Source: Deinococcus sp.
GTDB lineage: Bacteria > Deinococcota > Deinococci > Deinococcales > Deinococcaceae
Reading direction: 5' to 3'
Length of the DNA stretch: 18,167 nt
Assembly (NCBI RefSeq): GCF_018260405.1
Contig: NZ_JAGLBG010000050.1
Span: 1 to 18,167 of the forward strand
A program made the translations under genes and the position numbers. Positions 8,703-15,743 of this stretch are shown one piece after another. The notes under the pieces were generated by a model. That model was not told the DNA's origin and did no database searches. It was given only the letters and a program-made list of their open reading frames with translations. Position 1 is the stretch's first letter. Each line of letters starts with the position of its first letter.

Positions 8703-9488
8703 ATGCACCGAGACTTGACTCCTGAACAGGTTCGCGCTTTTTTCGACGGTCACCGCACCGTGCGCCAGTATGTCACGCAGCCGGGTGGCAGCCCACAGCG
8801 CCTGCCCGACGATGAACTTGACGCGATTTTGCACGCCGCCCAGCGTGCGCCTACCGACGCCACCGCGCAACTTTACAGCCTGATCTGGCTGGACTCGCCC
8901 GAGGTGCGCCAGCAGATGGCCGAATTGACGACCAACCTGCATATCGCCACGGCTTCCGAGGCGTTTATGGTCTGCGCGGACGCCCACCGGGTCAAGCGAA
9001 TATTGGAAGTGAGTGGGCGGCAGCCAGGGCACTGGCCCGCAGTGGGCGTCCATTTTGGAATCGGGGACGCGGTGATGGCCGGAACCAACCTGCTGACCGC
9101 CGCCGAAATGCTGGGCTACCAGGGCTGCTGGATCGGCGGCGTGCTGAACAATCTGGAGCCGATTGCTACAGCGCTGAAGCTGCCGCCAGAAGTCCTGCCC
9201 TTTGCAGCCCTGACCATCGGAAAATCAGCCGAGCAGACGCCCTACCGCCCCCGCCTGCCCCGCCCGCTGGTCATTCACACTGACGAGTACCGGGCTGCCA
9301 CCGACGCCAAACTGACCGAGGGCATCGACCTGATGAATCCGATTGCAGACCGTCCGGGTACGCCTGGCGACTGGGGCAAGCTGCTCGGAGCCTACTTTGC
9401 CGCAGACGGCGGTATGGAGCACCGCGAGCCGAAGCTGGTCGAACTGCTCAAGCGTCAGGGGATGCTCGCAGGGACACCCGCGAAATAA
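8703..9488 (+). CDS. NfsA-type NAD(P)H-dependent nitroreductase / flavin oxidoreductase
   Basis: The 261-residue product belongs to the FMN-binding nitroreductase superfamily, NfsA/FRP-like group, cytoplasmic enzymes that reduce nitroaromatics, quinones or free flavin using NAD(P)H. The N-terminal GHRTVRQY (residues 16-23) matches the conserved Arg-Ser/Thr-x-Arg FMN phosphate site. DDELDAILHAAQRAPTDATAQLYSLI follows the usual family pattern, and the central region has GIGDAVMAGTNLLTAAEMLGYQGCWIGGV, typical of this fold. ELPFAA-like and GKSAEQTPYRPRLP segments lead into the C-terminal excursion that shapes the NADPH site in NfsA. ATG 8703 is used; GTG 8697 is 6 bases upstream and in frame and fits a leaderless start equally well. 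It begins 41 bases after the Snf2 gene but has its own possible promoter. The natural substrate is unknown. Confidence 0.88.
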   Translation: MHRDLTPEQVRAFFDGHRTVRQYVTQPGGSPQRLPDDELDAILHAAQRAPTDATAQLYSLIWLDSPEVRQQMAELTTNLHIATASEAFMVCADAHRVKRILEVSGRQPGHWPAVGVHFGIGDAVMAGTNLLTAAEMLGYQGCWIGGVLNNLEPIATALKLPPEVLPFAALTIGKSAEQTPYRPRLPRPLVIHTDEYRAATDAKLTEGIDLMNPIADRPGTPGDWGKLLGAYFAADGGMEHREPKLVELLKRQGMLAGTPAK

Positions 9489-9510
9489 ATCCTGCCGCTA
9501 CAGCTCAACA

Positions 9511-9547
9511 AAAATCCGCCGCCAGCTGCAAACTGGCGGCGGATTTT
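9511..9547. terminator. Strong bidirectional intrinsic terminator between convergent blocks
   Basis: A 15-bp perfect stem (AAAATCCGCCGCCAG at 9511-9525 with 9533-9547) has a 7-base loop. The plus strand ends in ATTTTATT and the minus strand in ATTTTTGTT. It ends the nitroreductase transcript and the pst transcript, whose last gene stops at 9645. Confidence 0.93.
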
Positions 9548-9644
9548 ATTGTTCGGGTACGGTTTTCGTTAACTCGCTGGGTGGACAACCTCACGCCCGC
9601 AACCCTTTTCTATTCTGCTCGCTCTGCGAGTCGGTATCAGGGCT

Positions 9645-10409
9645 TTAGCCGAAGCGGCCCGAAACATAGGCCTCGGTGCGCTCGTCTTTGGGAGACTGGA
9701 AAAGCTGCTCAGTCGGGCCGTGTTCGACCATGTCGCCGGTCAGAAAGAAGCTGGTGGTGTCGCTGGTGCGGGCCGCCTGGTGCATGTTGTGGGTCACGAT
9801 GACGATGGTAGTCACTTTTTTCAGTTCGCCCATCAGGTCTTCGATTTTGGCGGTGCTGGCCGGGTCAAGCGCGCTGGTCGGCTCGTCCATCAGCAGGATT
9901 TCAGGTTCCACGGCCAGGGCGCGGGCAATGCACAGGCGCTGCTGCTGGCCGCCCGACAGGCCGGTGGCGGGGGTCTTGAGGCGGTCTTTGACCTCTTCCC
10001 ACAGGGCCGCGCCCCGCAGGCTGCGCTCGGCTACTTCCAGCAGGCGGCTGTTGTTGCGTTCGCCCGCCAGCTTGAGGCCGCTGACCACGTTGTCGAATAC
10101 GCTCATGGTCGGAAACGGGTTGGGCTTCTGGAAAACCATTCCCACGCGGCGACGCATGTTGACCGGATCGATATCGGCGCCATAGATGTCCTGGCCGTCC
10201 AGAACGATCTTGCCAGTCACGCGGGCACCGGGCGTTAGGTCGTGCATGCGGTTGATGGCCCGCAAAAAGGTGGTCTTGCCACAGCCCGAAGGCCCGATCA
10301 GGGCGTTAACCGTGCCCCTGGCAAAATTCAGATGGACATCTTTGACGGCACGTTTTTCGCCGTAGTAGATGTTGACGTCCTGGGTGCTGAGCAGGTAGGG
10401 ATTGGTCAT
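9645..10409 (-). CDS. pstB: Phosphate ABC importer ATPase PstB
   Basis: PstB is the cytoplasmic ATPase dimer that drives high-affinity inorganic phosphate uptake by PstSCAB. The 254-residue product has the family length. Walker A GPSGCGKT is at residues 39-46, followed by AINRMHDL and the Q-loop MVFQKPNPFPTMSVFDNVV that is diagnostic for PstB. The signature LSGGQQQRLCIARAL, Walker B ILLMDEPTSALD and the H-loop VTHNMHQAARTSD come next. The end YVSGRFG is characteristic of PstB. ATG 10409 was chosen because AAAGGAGA (10418-10425, minus strand) sits 8 bases upstream. A longer frame starting at 10454 adds a Pro-rich 15 residues without a ribosome site. It is last in the pst cluster; phoU, which often follows, is absent. 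Confidence 0.97.
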   Translation of the reverse strand: MTNPYLLSTQDVNIYYGEKRAVKDVHLNFARGTVNALIGPSGCGKTTFLRAINRMHDLTPGARVTGKIVLDGQDIYGADIDPVNMRRRVGMVFQKPNPFPTMSVFDNVVSGLKLAGERNNSRLLEVAERSLRGAALWEEVKDRLKTPATGLSGGQQQRLCIARALAVEPEILLMDEPTSALDPASTAKIEDLMGELKKVTTIVIVTHNMHQAARTSDTTSFFLTGDMVEHGPTEQLFQSPKDERTEAYVSGRFG

Positions 10410-10483
10410 GTTGGGAGTCTCCTTTGAAGGTGGGGGCGGTGGTTCAGGAAGCAAAGCAGCCCTGAGGGGGGCCTTACCTGGGT

Positions 10484-11401
10484 TTATTTGAGGCGGCTGA
10501 ACCGGCGGGCCAGCAGGCTGGTCACAAAAATCATGGCGATCAGCAGCAGGGCCCCGGCTTTGGCCAGACGCTGGTTTTCGTCGTAGGCGCTGGTGGCCCC
10601 ACGGAAAATTTCGAGCGGCAGGGCGCTCATGGGCTTCAGGGGGTCAGTGCTGACCTGGTTGTTGCCGAAGGCGGTGAACAGCAGCGGCGCGGCTTCTCCG
10701 GCCACGCGGGCCAGCGACAGCATGATACCGGTGATAATTCCGCCCGCAGCGGCAGGCAGCACGATTTTCATGATAACCAGCCATTTGGGCAACCCAAGCG
10801 CCAGTCCAGCCTCACGGACGGTCTGCGGCACCAGCTTCAGCACTTCCTCGGCGGTGCGCACCACGATCGGAATCATCAGAAAGCCCAGCGCCAGCGCACC
10901 GGCCAGTCCGCTGAAGTGGCCCATGGTCAGTACCATTAGGCCGTAGGCGACCAGGCCCATCACGATGGCCGGAATGCCGCCCAGCACGTCGCTGATCATC
11001 CGGATGGTAGGCATCAGCGGGTGCTTGGGGTACTCGGCCAGGAAAATGCCGCCTGCCACGCCGACGCCCACGCCGATCACCGAGGCCAGCGCCAGCATTT
11101 CCAGCGTGCCCAGGATGGCGTTAAGCATCCCACCTCCCTTTTCGCCTTCGGGGGCCGGAACGTGGGTAAAGAAGTTGAGGTTGGCGTTCTGGAACGCTCC
11201 GGCAAAGCCCTTGGAAAAGTCCAGATTGAACATGGAGGCGAAGCCCTCACGCAGCAGATACAGGAAGATCAGAATCAGGGGAAGCACGACCACCACGGTC
11301 GCCAGGAGAATCAGGCCGCCCATGACGGCGTTGGTGGTTTTGCGGACGGGCGAGAGGGTGGTTTCGCGCGAAGAAGTCATAGCTTTAGTGGCGGCACTCA
11401 T
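10484..11401 (-). CDS. pstA: Phosphate ABC importer permease PstA
   Basis: PstA is one of the two inner-membrane subunits forming the phosphate channel with PstC. The 305-residue product has about six membrane helices: one near residues 28-50, then a periplasmic segment of about 45 residues, then five more from MLNAILGTLEMLALAS onward. The EAA-type loop that docks on PstB is seen as REAGLALGLPKWLVIMKIVLP. The DVLGGIPAIVMGLVAYGLMVL segment is typical of the family. ATG 11401 follows AAAGGA on the minus strand and overlaps the pstC stop by one base (TGATG). The GTG directly before it, at 11404, would give a 4-base overlap and one extra residue. Translation is probably coupled with pstC. Confidence 0.95.
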   Translation of the reverse strand: MSAATKAMTSSRETTLSPVRKTTNAVMGGLILLATVVVVLPLILIFLYLLREGFASMFNLDFSKGFAGAFQNANLNFFTHVPAPEGEKGGGMLNAILGTLEMLALASVIGVGVGVAGGIFLAEYPKHPLMPTIRMISDVLGGIPAIVMGLVAYGLMVLTMGHFSGLAGALALGFLMIPIVVRTAEEVLKLVPQTVREAGLALGLPKWLVIMKIVLPAAAGGIITGIMLSLARVAGEAAPLLFTAFGNNQVSTDPLKPMSALPLEIFRGATSAYDENQRLAKAGALLLIAMIFVTSLLARRFSRLK

Positions 11402-12405
11402 CACTGAATTCCTTTGGGGGTCAGGCGGGCGATAATGATACGGGCGATGTAGTTGACTAGCACGCTCAGGAAAAAGAGGGTAAAGCCCAGGGTCACTACG
11501 CTTGAACGGTGAATCTGCTCCTGCGCGTCGCCGAACTGGTTGGCGATGACCGAGGCCATGGTGCTGGCCCCGCTAAAGATGCTCTTGATGGAGTCCTGAC
11601 TGTCCCCGATGACCATGGCTACCGCCAGAGTCTCACCCAGGGCGCGTCCCAGCGCCAGAATCACACCGCCCATGATGCCTGCGCGGGCGTAGGGCAAAAT
11701 CGCCTTGGAAATAACTTCCCATTTGGTCGCGCCCAGGGCGTACATCGCTTCGCGCTGGTCGGCAGGCACCAGACGAATCACGTCGCGGGCCACCGAAGCG
11801 GTGTAGGGCAAAATCATGATGGTCAGGATAATAATGGCCAGCGCCAGGCCGCGCCCGTCGAAGGAGATGGGCACGAAAAAGCACTGGAAGCTGGTGGTTC
11901 CGGCGTCCCAGAGGCTTTTACAGTGGGTGTAGGTCGCAATTTTTTCGGGCGAGGTAAAGAAGCTCTGTTGCCAGTGCGACAAGCCCTTGGCAATCACGAA
12001 GAGGGCAAACAGGCCGTACACCACGCTGGGCACGGCGGCAAGCAGCTCGATGAGGTAGCCCACCGGGTCGGCCAGCCACTTGGGGGCGTACTCGGCCACG
12101 AACAGCGCACTGGCAATCGCCAGCGGCACACTAATCGCCAGCGCCGCCAGACTGGTAATCAGCGTGCCGGTAATCATGGAAATGGCCCCGAAGTTGCTGG
12201 TCACCGGGTTCCACTCGCGGTTGGTAAAGAAGCTGAGGCCGAACTTTTGCAGCGCGGGCCAGGACTCTTTGCCCAGCTGGTACAGACTGAGCAAGAAGAC
12301 CAGAACAATAATCGAGGCCAGCGCCAGGATGATGTACTCGAAGACCCGGTCACTTGCACTGGAAAGTGAAGAGTTCACGGCTGGTCGTTTAACGGGTTCA
12401 ATCAT
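11401..12405 (-). CDS. pstC: Phosphate ABC importer permease PstC
   Basis: PstC is the other inner-membrane subunit of the phosphate importer. The 334-residue product has a first helix at about residues 23-45, then FGAISMITGTLITSLAALAI and LIELLAAVPSVVYGLFALFV, both characteristic of PstC/PstA. The EAA loop reads EAMYALGATKWEVISKAILP, followed by GRALGETLAVAMVIG, which distinguishes PstC. Between the VVYGLFALFV helix and ALAIIILTIMILPYTAS lies a soluble loop of about 45 residues with two cysteines (codons at 11920-11922 and 11881-11883), longer than I would expect. The ATG at 12405 follows GGAGG with an 11-base spacer. A 191-base gap with a hairpin separates it from pstS. Confidence 0.95.
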   Translation of the reverse strand: MIEPVKRPAVNSSLSSASDRVFEYIILALASIIVLVFLLSLYQLGKESWPALQKFGLSFFTNREWNPVTSNFGAISMITGTLITSLAALAISVPLAIASALFVAEYAPKWLADPVGYLIELLAAVPSVVYGLFALFVIAKGLSHWQQSFFTSPEKIATYTHCKSLWDAGTTSFQCFFVPISFDGRGLALAIIILTIMILPYTASVARDVIRLVPADQREAMYALGATKWEVISKAILPYARAGIMGGVILALGRALGETLAVAMVIGDSQDSIKSIFSGASTMASVIANQFGDAQEQIHRSSVVTLGFTLFFLSVLVNYIARIIIARLTPKGIQ

Positions 12406-12451
12406 ATTGGTTTAGGCCTCCGCATATTGCCTCACAGTTCACAAGTTTTTC

Positions 12452-12467
12452 GTCAGATTTAAGTCAG
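12452..12467 (-). promoter_or_regulatory. Candidate two-repeat Pho box before pstC
   Basis: On the minus strand CTGACTTAAATCTGAC contains two TGAC cores exactly 11 nt apart. This resembles the enteric Pho box and the array before pstS. No clear -10 box follows at the expected distance, so function is uncertain. Confidence 0.35.
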
Positions 12468-12535
12468 GGCAGGAAAAAAATCACGTTCTGCACCCATACG
12501 GTCTAACGGCCAATAGCCGCTGCCTTCAACAAAAC

Positions 12536-12560
12536 GGGCGGCCCCTAATGGAGGCCGCCC
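12536..12560 (-). terminator. Attenuator-type terminator between pstS and pstC
   Basis: The 8-bp perfect stem GGGCGGCC / GGCCGCCC has a 9-base loop. On the minus strand it is followed by GTTTTGTT. Its place after the pstS stop suggests partial termination, so that PstS is made in excess over the membrane subunits. Confidence 0.7.
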
Positions 12561-12596
12561 CGTGGAAGTGCTTAAGGGCTGCTACAGCAACTTGTA

Positions 12597-13628
12597 TTAC
12601 AGCTTCTTGCCACCGTAGGTCATGGTGTTGATGATGGTCTGGGCCTTCTTGGCTACGCCTTCGGGGAGCTTAGCGTAGTCCAGCGGCTCGTTGAACTGCT
12701 GGCCCGAGGTGACCATCCAGTTCAGCAGCTTCTGGAGCGCCTGCGCCTGAGCTTCGGTACGGTTGGCGTATTTCTGATCCTGGTAGAAGATCACGTAGGT
12801 GAAGCTGGCGATGGGGTAGGCGTCGGCGTTGGCGCTGTTGGTCAGGCTGACGCGGGTGTCGGCGGGAATAACCACACCGTTGGCGGCCAGCGAGGCGGGG
12901 ACGTTGTCAGCGACGATGAACTTACCGGCGCGGTTTTTCATGGTGCCGAAGGTCAGTTTGTTCTGCTTGGCGTACACCAGTTCCACGTAACCCAGTGCGC
13001 CGGGGGTGCTCTTGACCACGCCAGCCACGCCGTCGTTGCCCTTGGCGCCGGTGCCTATAGGCCAGCTCACGCTGGTCGCGCTGCCGACTTTGGTCTTCCA
13101 CTCACTGCTGACTTTGCTCAGGTAGTCGGTGAACACGCCGGTTGTGCCGGAGCCGTCCGAGCGGCGAACTACCGTGATGGGCAAAGGGGGCAGGGTAACG
13201 CCCGCGTTCAGCTTGGCGATGGCGGGGTCGTTCCAGGTCTTGATTTTGCCCAGGTAGATGTTCGCCAGGGTGGGGCCGTCGAACTTGAGGGTCGCGGTGA
13301 CGCCAGGCAGGTTGTAGCTGGGCACCACGGCGCCGATGGCGGTGGGGATGTGCAGCAGCTTGCCGGGGGCGTCTTTCATCTGCGCGTCGCTCATGGCGGT
13401 GTCGCTGCCCGCGAAGTCCACGGTGCGCTCCAGAATCTGCTTCTGGCCTGCGCCCGAGCCGACCGACTGGTAGTTGACGCTGACGCCGTTGGCCTTCTTG
13501 TACTCGTCGAACATCTTGGAGTACAGGGGGTAGGGGAAGCTCGCGCCCGCACCGGTCAGGGTGGTCTGGGCAGAAGCAGTGGTGGCGGTAGTAACAAGGG
13601 CCAGGCCCAAGAGAAGAATCTTTTTCAT
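12597..13628 (-). CDS. pstS: Phosphate ABC importer periplasmic phosphate-binding protein PstS
   Basis: PstS captures inorganic phosphate outside the inner membrane and delivers it to PstCAB. The 343-residue product starts MKKILLLGLALVTTATTASA, a clear Sec signal peptide with probable cleavage after ASA. No lipobox Cys is seen. Family motifs follow: GAGASFPYPLYSKMFDEYKK, the phosphate site QSVGSGAGQKQ and VDFAGSDTAMSD, and the second phosphate-contact loop VRRSDGSGTTGVFTDYL. ATG 13628 is chosen because it begins the signal peptide. There is no ribosome site, and a poor -10 box lies 8 bases upstream, so the mRNA may be leaderless. A longer frame back to 13661 would run through the Pho repeats and is unlikely. 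Expression is probably induced by phosphate starvation through the repeats at 13651-13690. Confidence 0.97.
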   Translation of the reverse strand: MKKILLLGLALVTTATTASAQTTLTGAGASFPYPLYSKMFDEYKKANGVSVNYQSVGSGAGQKQILERTVDFAGSDTAMSDAQMKDAPGKLLHIPTAIGAVVPSYNLPGVTATLKFDGPTLANIYLGKIKTWNDPAIAKLNAGVTLPPLPITVVRRSDGSGTTGVFTDYLSKVSSEWKTKVGSATSVSWPIGTGAKGNDGVAGVVKSTPGALGYVELVYAKQNKLTFGTMKNRAGKFIVADNVPASLAANGVVIPADTRVSLTNSANADAYPIASFTYVIFYQDQKYANRTEAQAQALQKLLNWMVTSGQQFNEPLDYAKLPEGVAKKAQTIINTMTYGGKKL

Positions 13629-13636
13629 ACGCGCGT

Positions 13637-13642
13637 AGTCTG
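13637..13642 (-). promoter_or_regulatory. Possible -10 box of the pstS promoter
   Basis: On the minus strand CAGACT lies 8 bases before the pstS ATG and 8 bases after the last Pho repeat. It is a poor match to TATAAT, as expected for a promoter in which a bound activator replaces the -35 contact. Confidence 0.35.
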
Positions 13643-13650
13643 CTGTCACA

Positions 13651-13690
13651 ATGTCAGGCAAAAGTCACCCAAATGTCATGGGAGTGTCAA
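13651..13690 (-). promoter_or_regulatory. Four-repeat Pho box (PhoB/PhoP-type operator) upstream of pstS
   Basis: On the minus strand four 7-bp units TTGACAC, ATGACAT, GTGACTT and CTGACAT are separated by exactly 4 bp each. On the plus strand the GTCA cores start at 13653, 13664, 13675 and 13686, an exact 11-nt period, so all lie on one face of the helix. This is the architecture of PhoB/PhoP operators, where dimers bind 11-bp direct repeats. A fifth GTCA at 13645 is out of phase. The array ends 23 bases before the pstS start. Confidence 0.82.
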
Positions 13691-13824
13691 GTCGTGGGGG
13701 AACCTGGCAGTTGGACTATGTGAGCCGAAACGGGAAGCTGCCGGGGAGTTCGGATTTGCCAGCGCTTTGGCCAGTTGGGTCATTTAAAATCTCGTCGCAG
13801 CGGCTGAGCCAGAAGGTCAAAACA

Positions 13825-13844
13825 GGGAAGCCGTGGGGCCTCCC
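13825..13844 (-). terminator. Intrinsic terminator of the ABC exporter operon
   Basis: On the minus strand the 8-bp stem GGGAGGCC / GGCTTCCC (one G-T pair) with the CCAC loop is followed by TGTTTTG. It lies 34 bases after the stop of the second half-transporter and insulates pstS from read-through. Confidence 0.75.
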
Positions 13845-13877
13845 TACGTGTCGGGTCAAACGGTTGAACTGAGGGCT

Positions 13878-15743
13878 TCAGTCGGCGGCGTCGCCCTGCG
13901 CGTATTGCAGCCGGTGCAGTTTGGCGTAGTAGCCGCCCTGAGCGAGCAGCTGCGCGTGGCTGCCCTGCTCCACGATGCGGCCCTTACGCATCACGATAAT
14001 CCGGTCGCAGTGCTCGATAGTGCTCAGGCGGTGGGCAATGATGATGCTGGTGCGGCCCTGCATCACTTTCTTGAGCGCCTCCTGAATACGGATTTCGGTT
14101 TCGGTGTCCACGTTGGCGGTGGCTTCGTCCAGTACCAGCAGGATGTCCGGGTTCTGAATGAGGGCGCGGGCAAAGGCCAGCAGCTGCTTTTGCCCGGTGC
14201 TGAGGGTCGCGCCGCGCTCCTGCACTTCCGACTGGTAGCCCTGGTCGAGCGACATGATGTAGTCGTGAACGCCGACGTACTGGCACGCCTCGACCACCCG
14301 CTCATGTGGAATGGCCGGGTCGTTTAGGGTCAGGTTGCTTTCGATGGTTCCGGCGAACAGAAACACCTCTTGCAAGACCAGGCCGACGTGGCGGCGCAGG
14401 TCCTGCTGCTTAAGGTCGCGCACGTCGGTGCCGTCTACCCGCACTGCGCCGCGCTGCACGTCGTAAAAGCGGCTCACCAGGGCAGTCACACTGGTTTTTC
14501 CGGCTCCAGTTGCGCCGACGAGCGCCACGCTCTCGCCGGGTCGAATATGCAGGTCGAAGCCGCGCAGAATCCAGTGGTTGTCGGTGTCGGGCGTCTGGGC
14601 GGTTACGTCCTCGTTGTAGGCGAACCAGACCTGATCGAAATCGACCTGCCCCCTGAAGTCGTTCAACAGCTGGGCACCAGGCTTGTCGACAATTTTTTCG
14701 GGCGTGTCTAGCACGGCAAAAATGCGCTCACTGGAGGCCATCGCCGCTTGCAGGTTGTTGAATACGTCCGACAAATCCTGAATAGGCTCAAACAGCTGCT
14801 GCGTCCATTGCACGAAAACGTACAGCGTGCCGACTGTCACGGCGGCACTGGCGCCTGTTCCCACGGCACTGGCCCCCAGGATTTGCTTGGCGGCGAAATA
14901 CAGCACCAGCGCAATCGAAATCTGGCCCAAGATGTTGACCGTTGGCATGAACAGTGCAAACCAGTAGACGCTGTTCTCGTTGGCCTTCAGCAGCGCCCGG
15001 TTGGCATGGTCGAAATCCAGGGCGCTGCGGCGTTCGCGCCCGAACAGCTGCACCGTCTGCATTCCGGTGATGTTCTCGTTGAGTTGCGTATTCACGGTGG
15101 CCTGCTGAATCCGGGTGTCACGGTAAGCCAGGCGCATTTTGCCCCGAAAGAAATTGGTGGCCAGAAAGAGGATTGGCAGCACGCTGAAGGCAATCAGCGC
15201 CAGCTTCCAGTTGCGGTTGAGCATCACGGTCATATACACGATGATCAAAAAACTGCTGGTAATCATCGAAATCAGCCCGCCGGTAATAAACTGGTTGATC
15301 GCGTCCACGTCGCTGGTCACGCGGGTAATCAGGCGGCCTACCGGGTTCTGGTCGAAATAGGCCAGCTGCAGGCGCTGCAACTTGGTAAACACGTCGGCCC
15401 GGATGTCACGCAGCACGTTTTGTCCCAGATACCCGATGGTCAGCGTGGACACATAAGTCAGTGCGAATTCAAGAATCTGCGAGACGATGTATCCCAGCGC
15501 AATCCAGCCCAGCAGCGTCAGCAGCGGCGCGATGTCGGCATTCGGGTTCTTAACCACTGGCGTCAGGGCGTGGTCGATGGCGTAGCCCTGCAAGTAGGCG
15601 GGCAGCGGCTGCACCATGGCCGTCAGCATCGCTAGGCCCACGCCGCTTAAGGCTAGGCCCCTATAGGGTTTTAAGTAACGCAGAATTCGCCCGGTAAGTT
15701 GCAGGTCGAACCCCTTGGAAAAGGCGTCGTCGGGTTGGGTCAT
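13878..15743 (-). CDS. ABC exporter half-transporter, subunit with catalytic Glu and variant LSTGQ signature
   Basis: The 621-residue product has the exporter layout: a six-helix membrane domain followed by an ATPase domain. A membrane-domain hallmark is the segment around FDQNPVGRLITRVTSDVDAI. Walker A GATGAGKT is at about 409-416, the signature reads LSTGQKQLLAFARAL at 514, Walker B has D539-E540 in LLVLDEATANVD, and His571 is in IIIAHRLST. The signature Gly is replaced by Thr while the catalytic Glu is kept. Its partner upstream has the reverse pattern, so the two probably form a heterodimer with one consensus and one degenerate ATP site, like TM287/288 or BmrCD. The gene overlaps its partner by 4 bases (ATGA). 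The closest known roles are multidrug or lipid export; the substrate is unknown. Confidence 0.9.
   Translation of the reverse strand: MTQPDDAFSKGFDLQLTGRILRYLKPYRGLALSGVGLAMLTAMVQPLPAYLQGYAIDHALTPVVKNPNADIAPLLTLLGWIALGYIVSQILEFALTYVSTLTIGYLGQNVLRDIRADVFTKLQRLQLAYFDQNPVGRLITRVTSDVDAINQFITGGLISMITSSFLIIVYMTVMLNRNWKLALIAFSVLPILFLATNFFRGKMRLAYRDTRIQQATVNTQLNENITGMQTVQLFGRERRSALDFDHANRALLKANENSVYWFALFMPTVNILGQISIALVLYFAAKQILGASAVGTGASAAVTVGTLYVFVQWTQQLFEPIQDLSDVFNNLQAAMASSERIFAVLDTPEKIVDKPGAQLLNDFRGQVDFDQVWFAYNEDVTAQTPDTDNHWILRGFDLHIRPGESVALVGATGAGKTSVTALVSRFYDVQRGAVRVDGTDVRDLKQQDLRRHVGLVLQEVFLFAGTIESNLTLNDPAIPHERVVEACQYVGVHDYIMSLDQGYQSEVQERGATLSTGQKQLLAFARALIQNPDILLVLDEATANVDTETEIRIQEALKKVMQGRTSIIIAHRLSTIEHCDRIIVMRKGRIVEQGSHAQLLAQGGYYAKLHRLQYAQGDAAD

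Noticed and set aside
11509..12369. 286-residue plus-strand frame opposite pstC
   Set aside because: His/Gln/Gly-rich antisense shadow; pstC on the other strand is certain.
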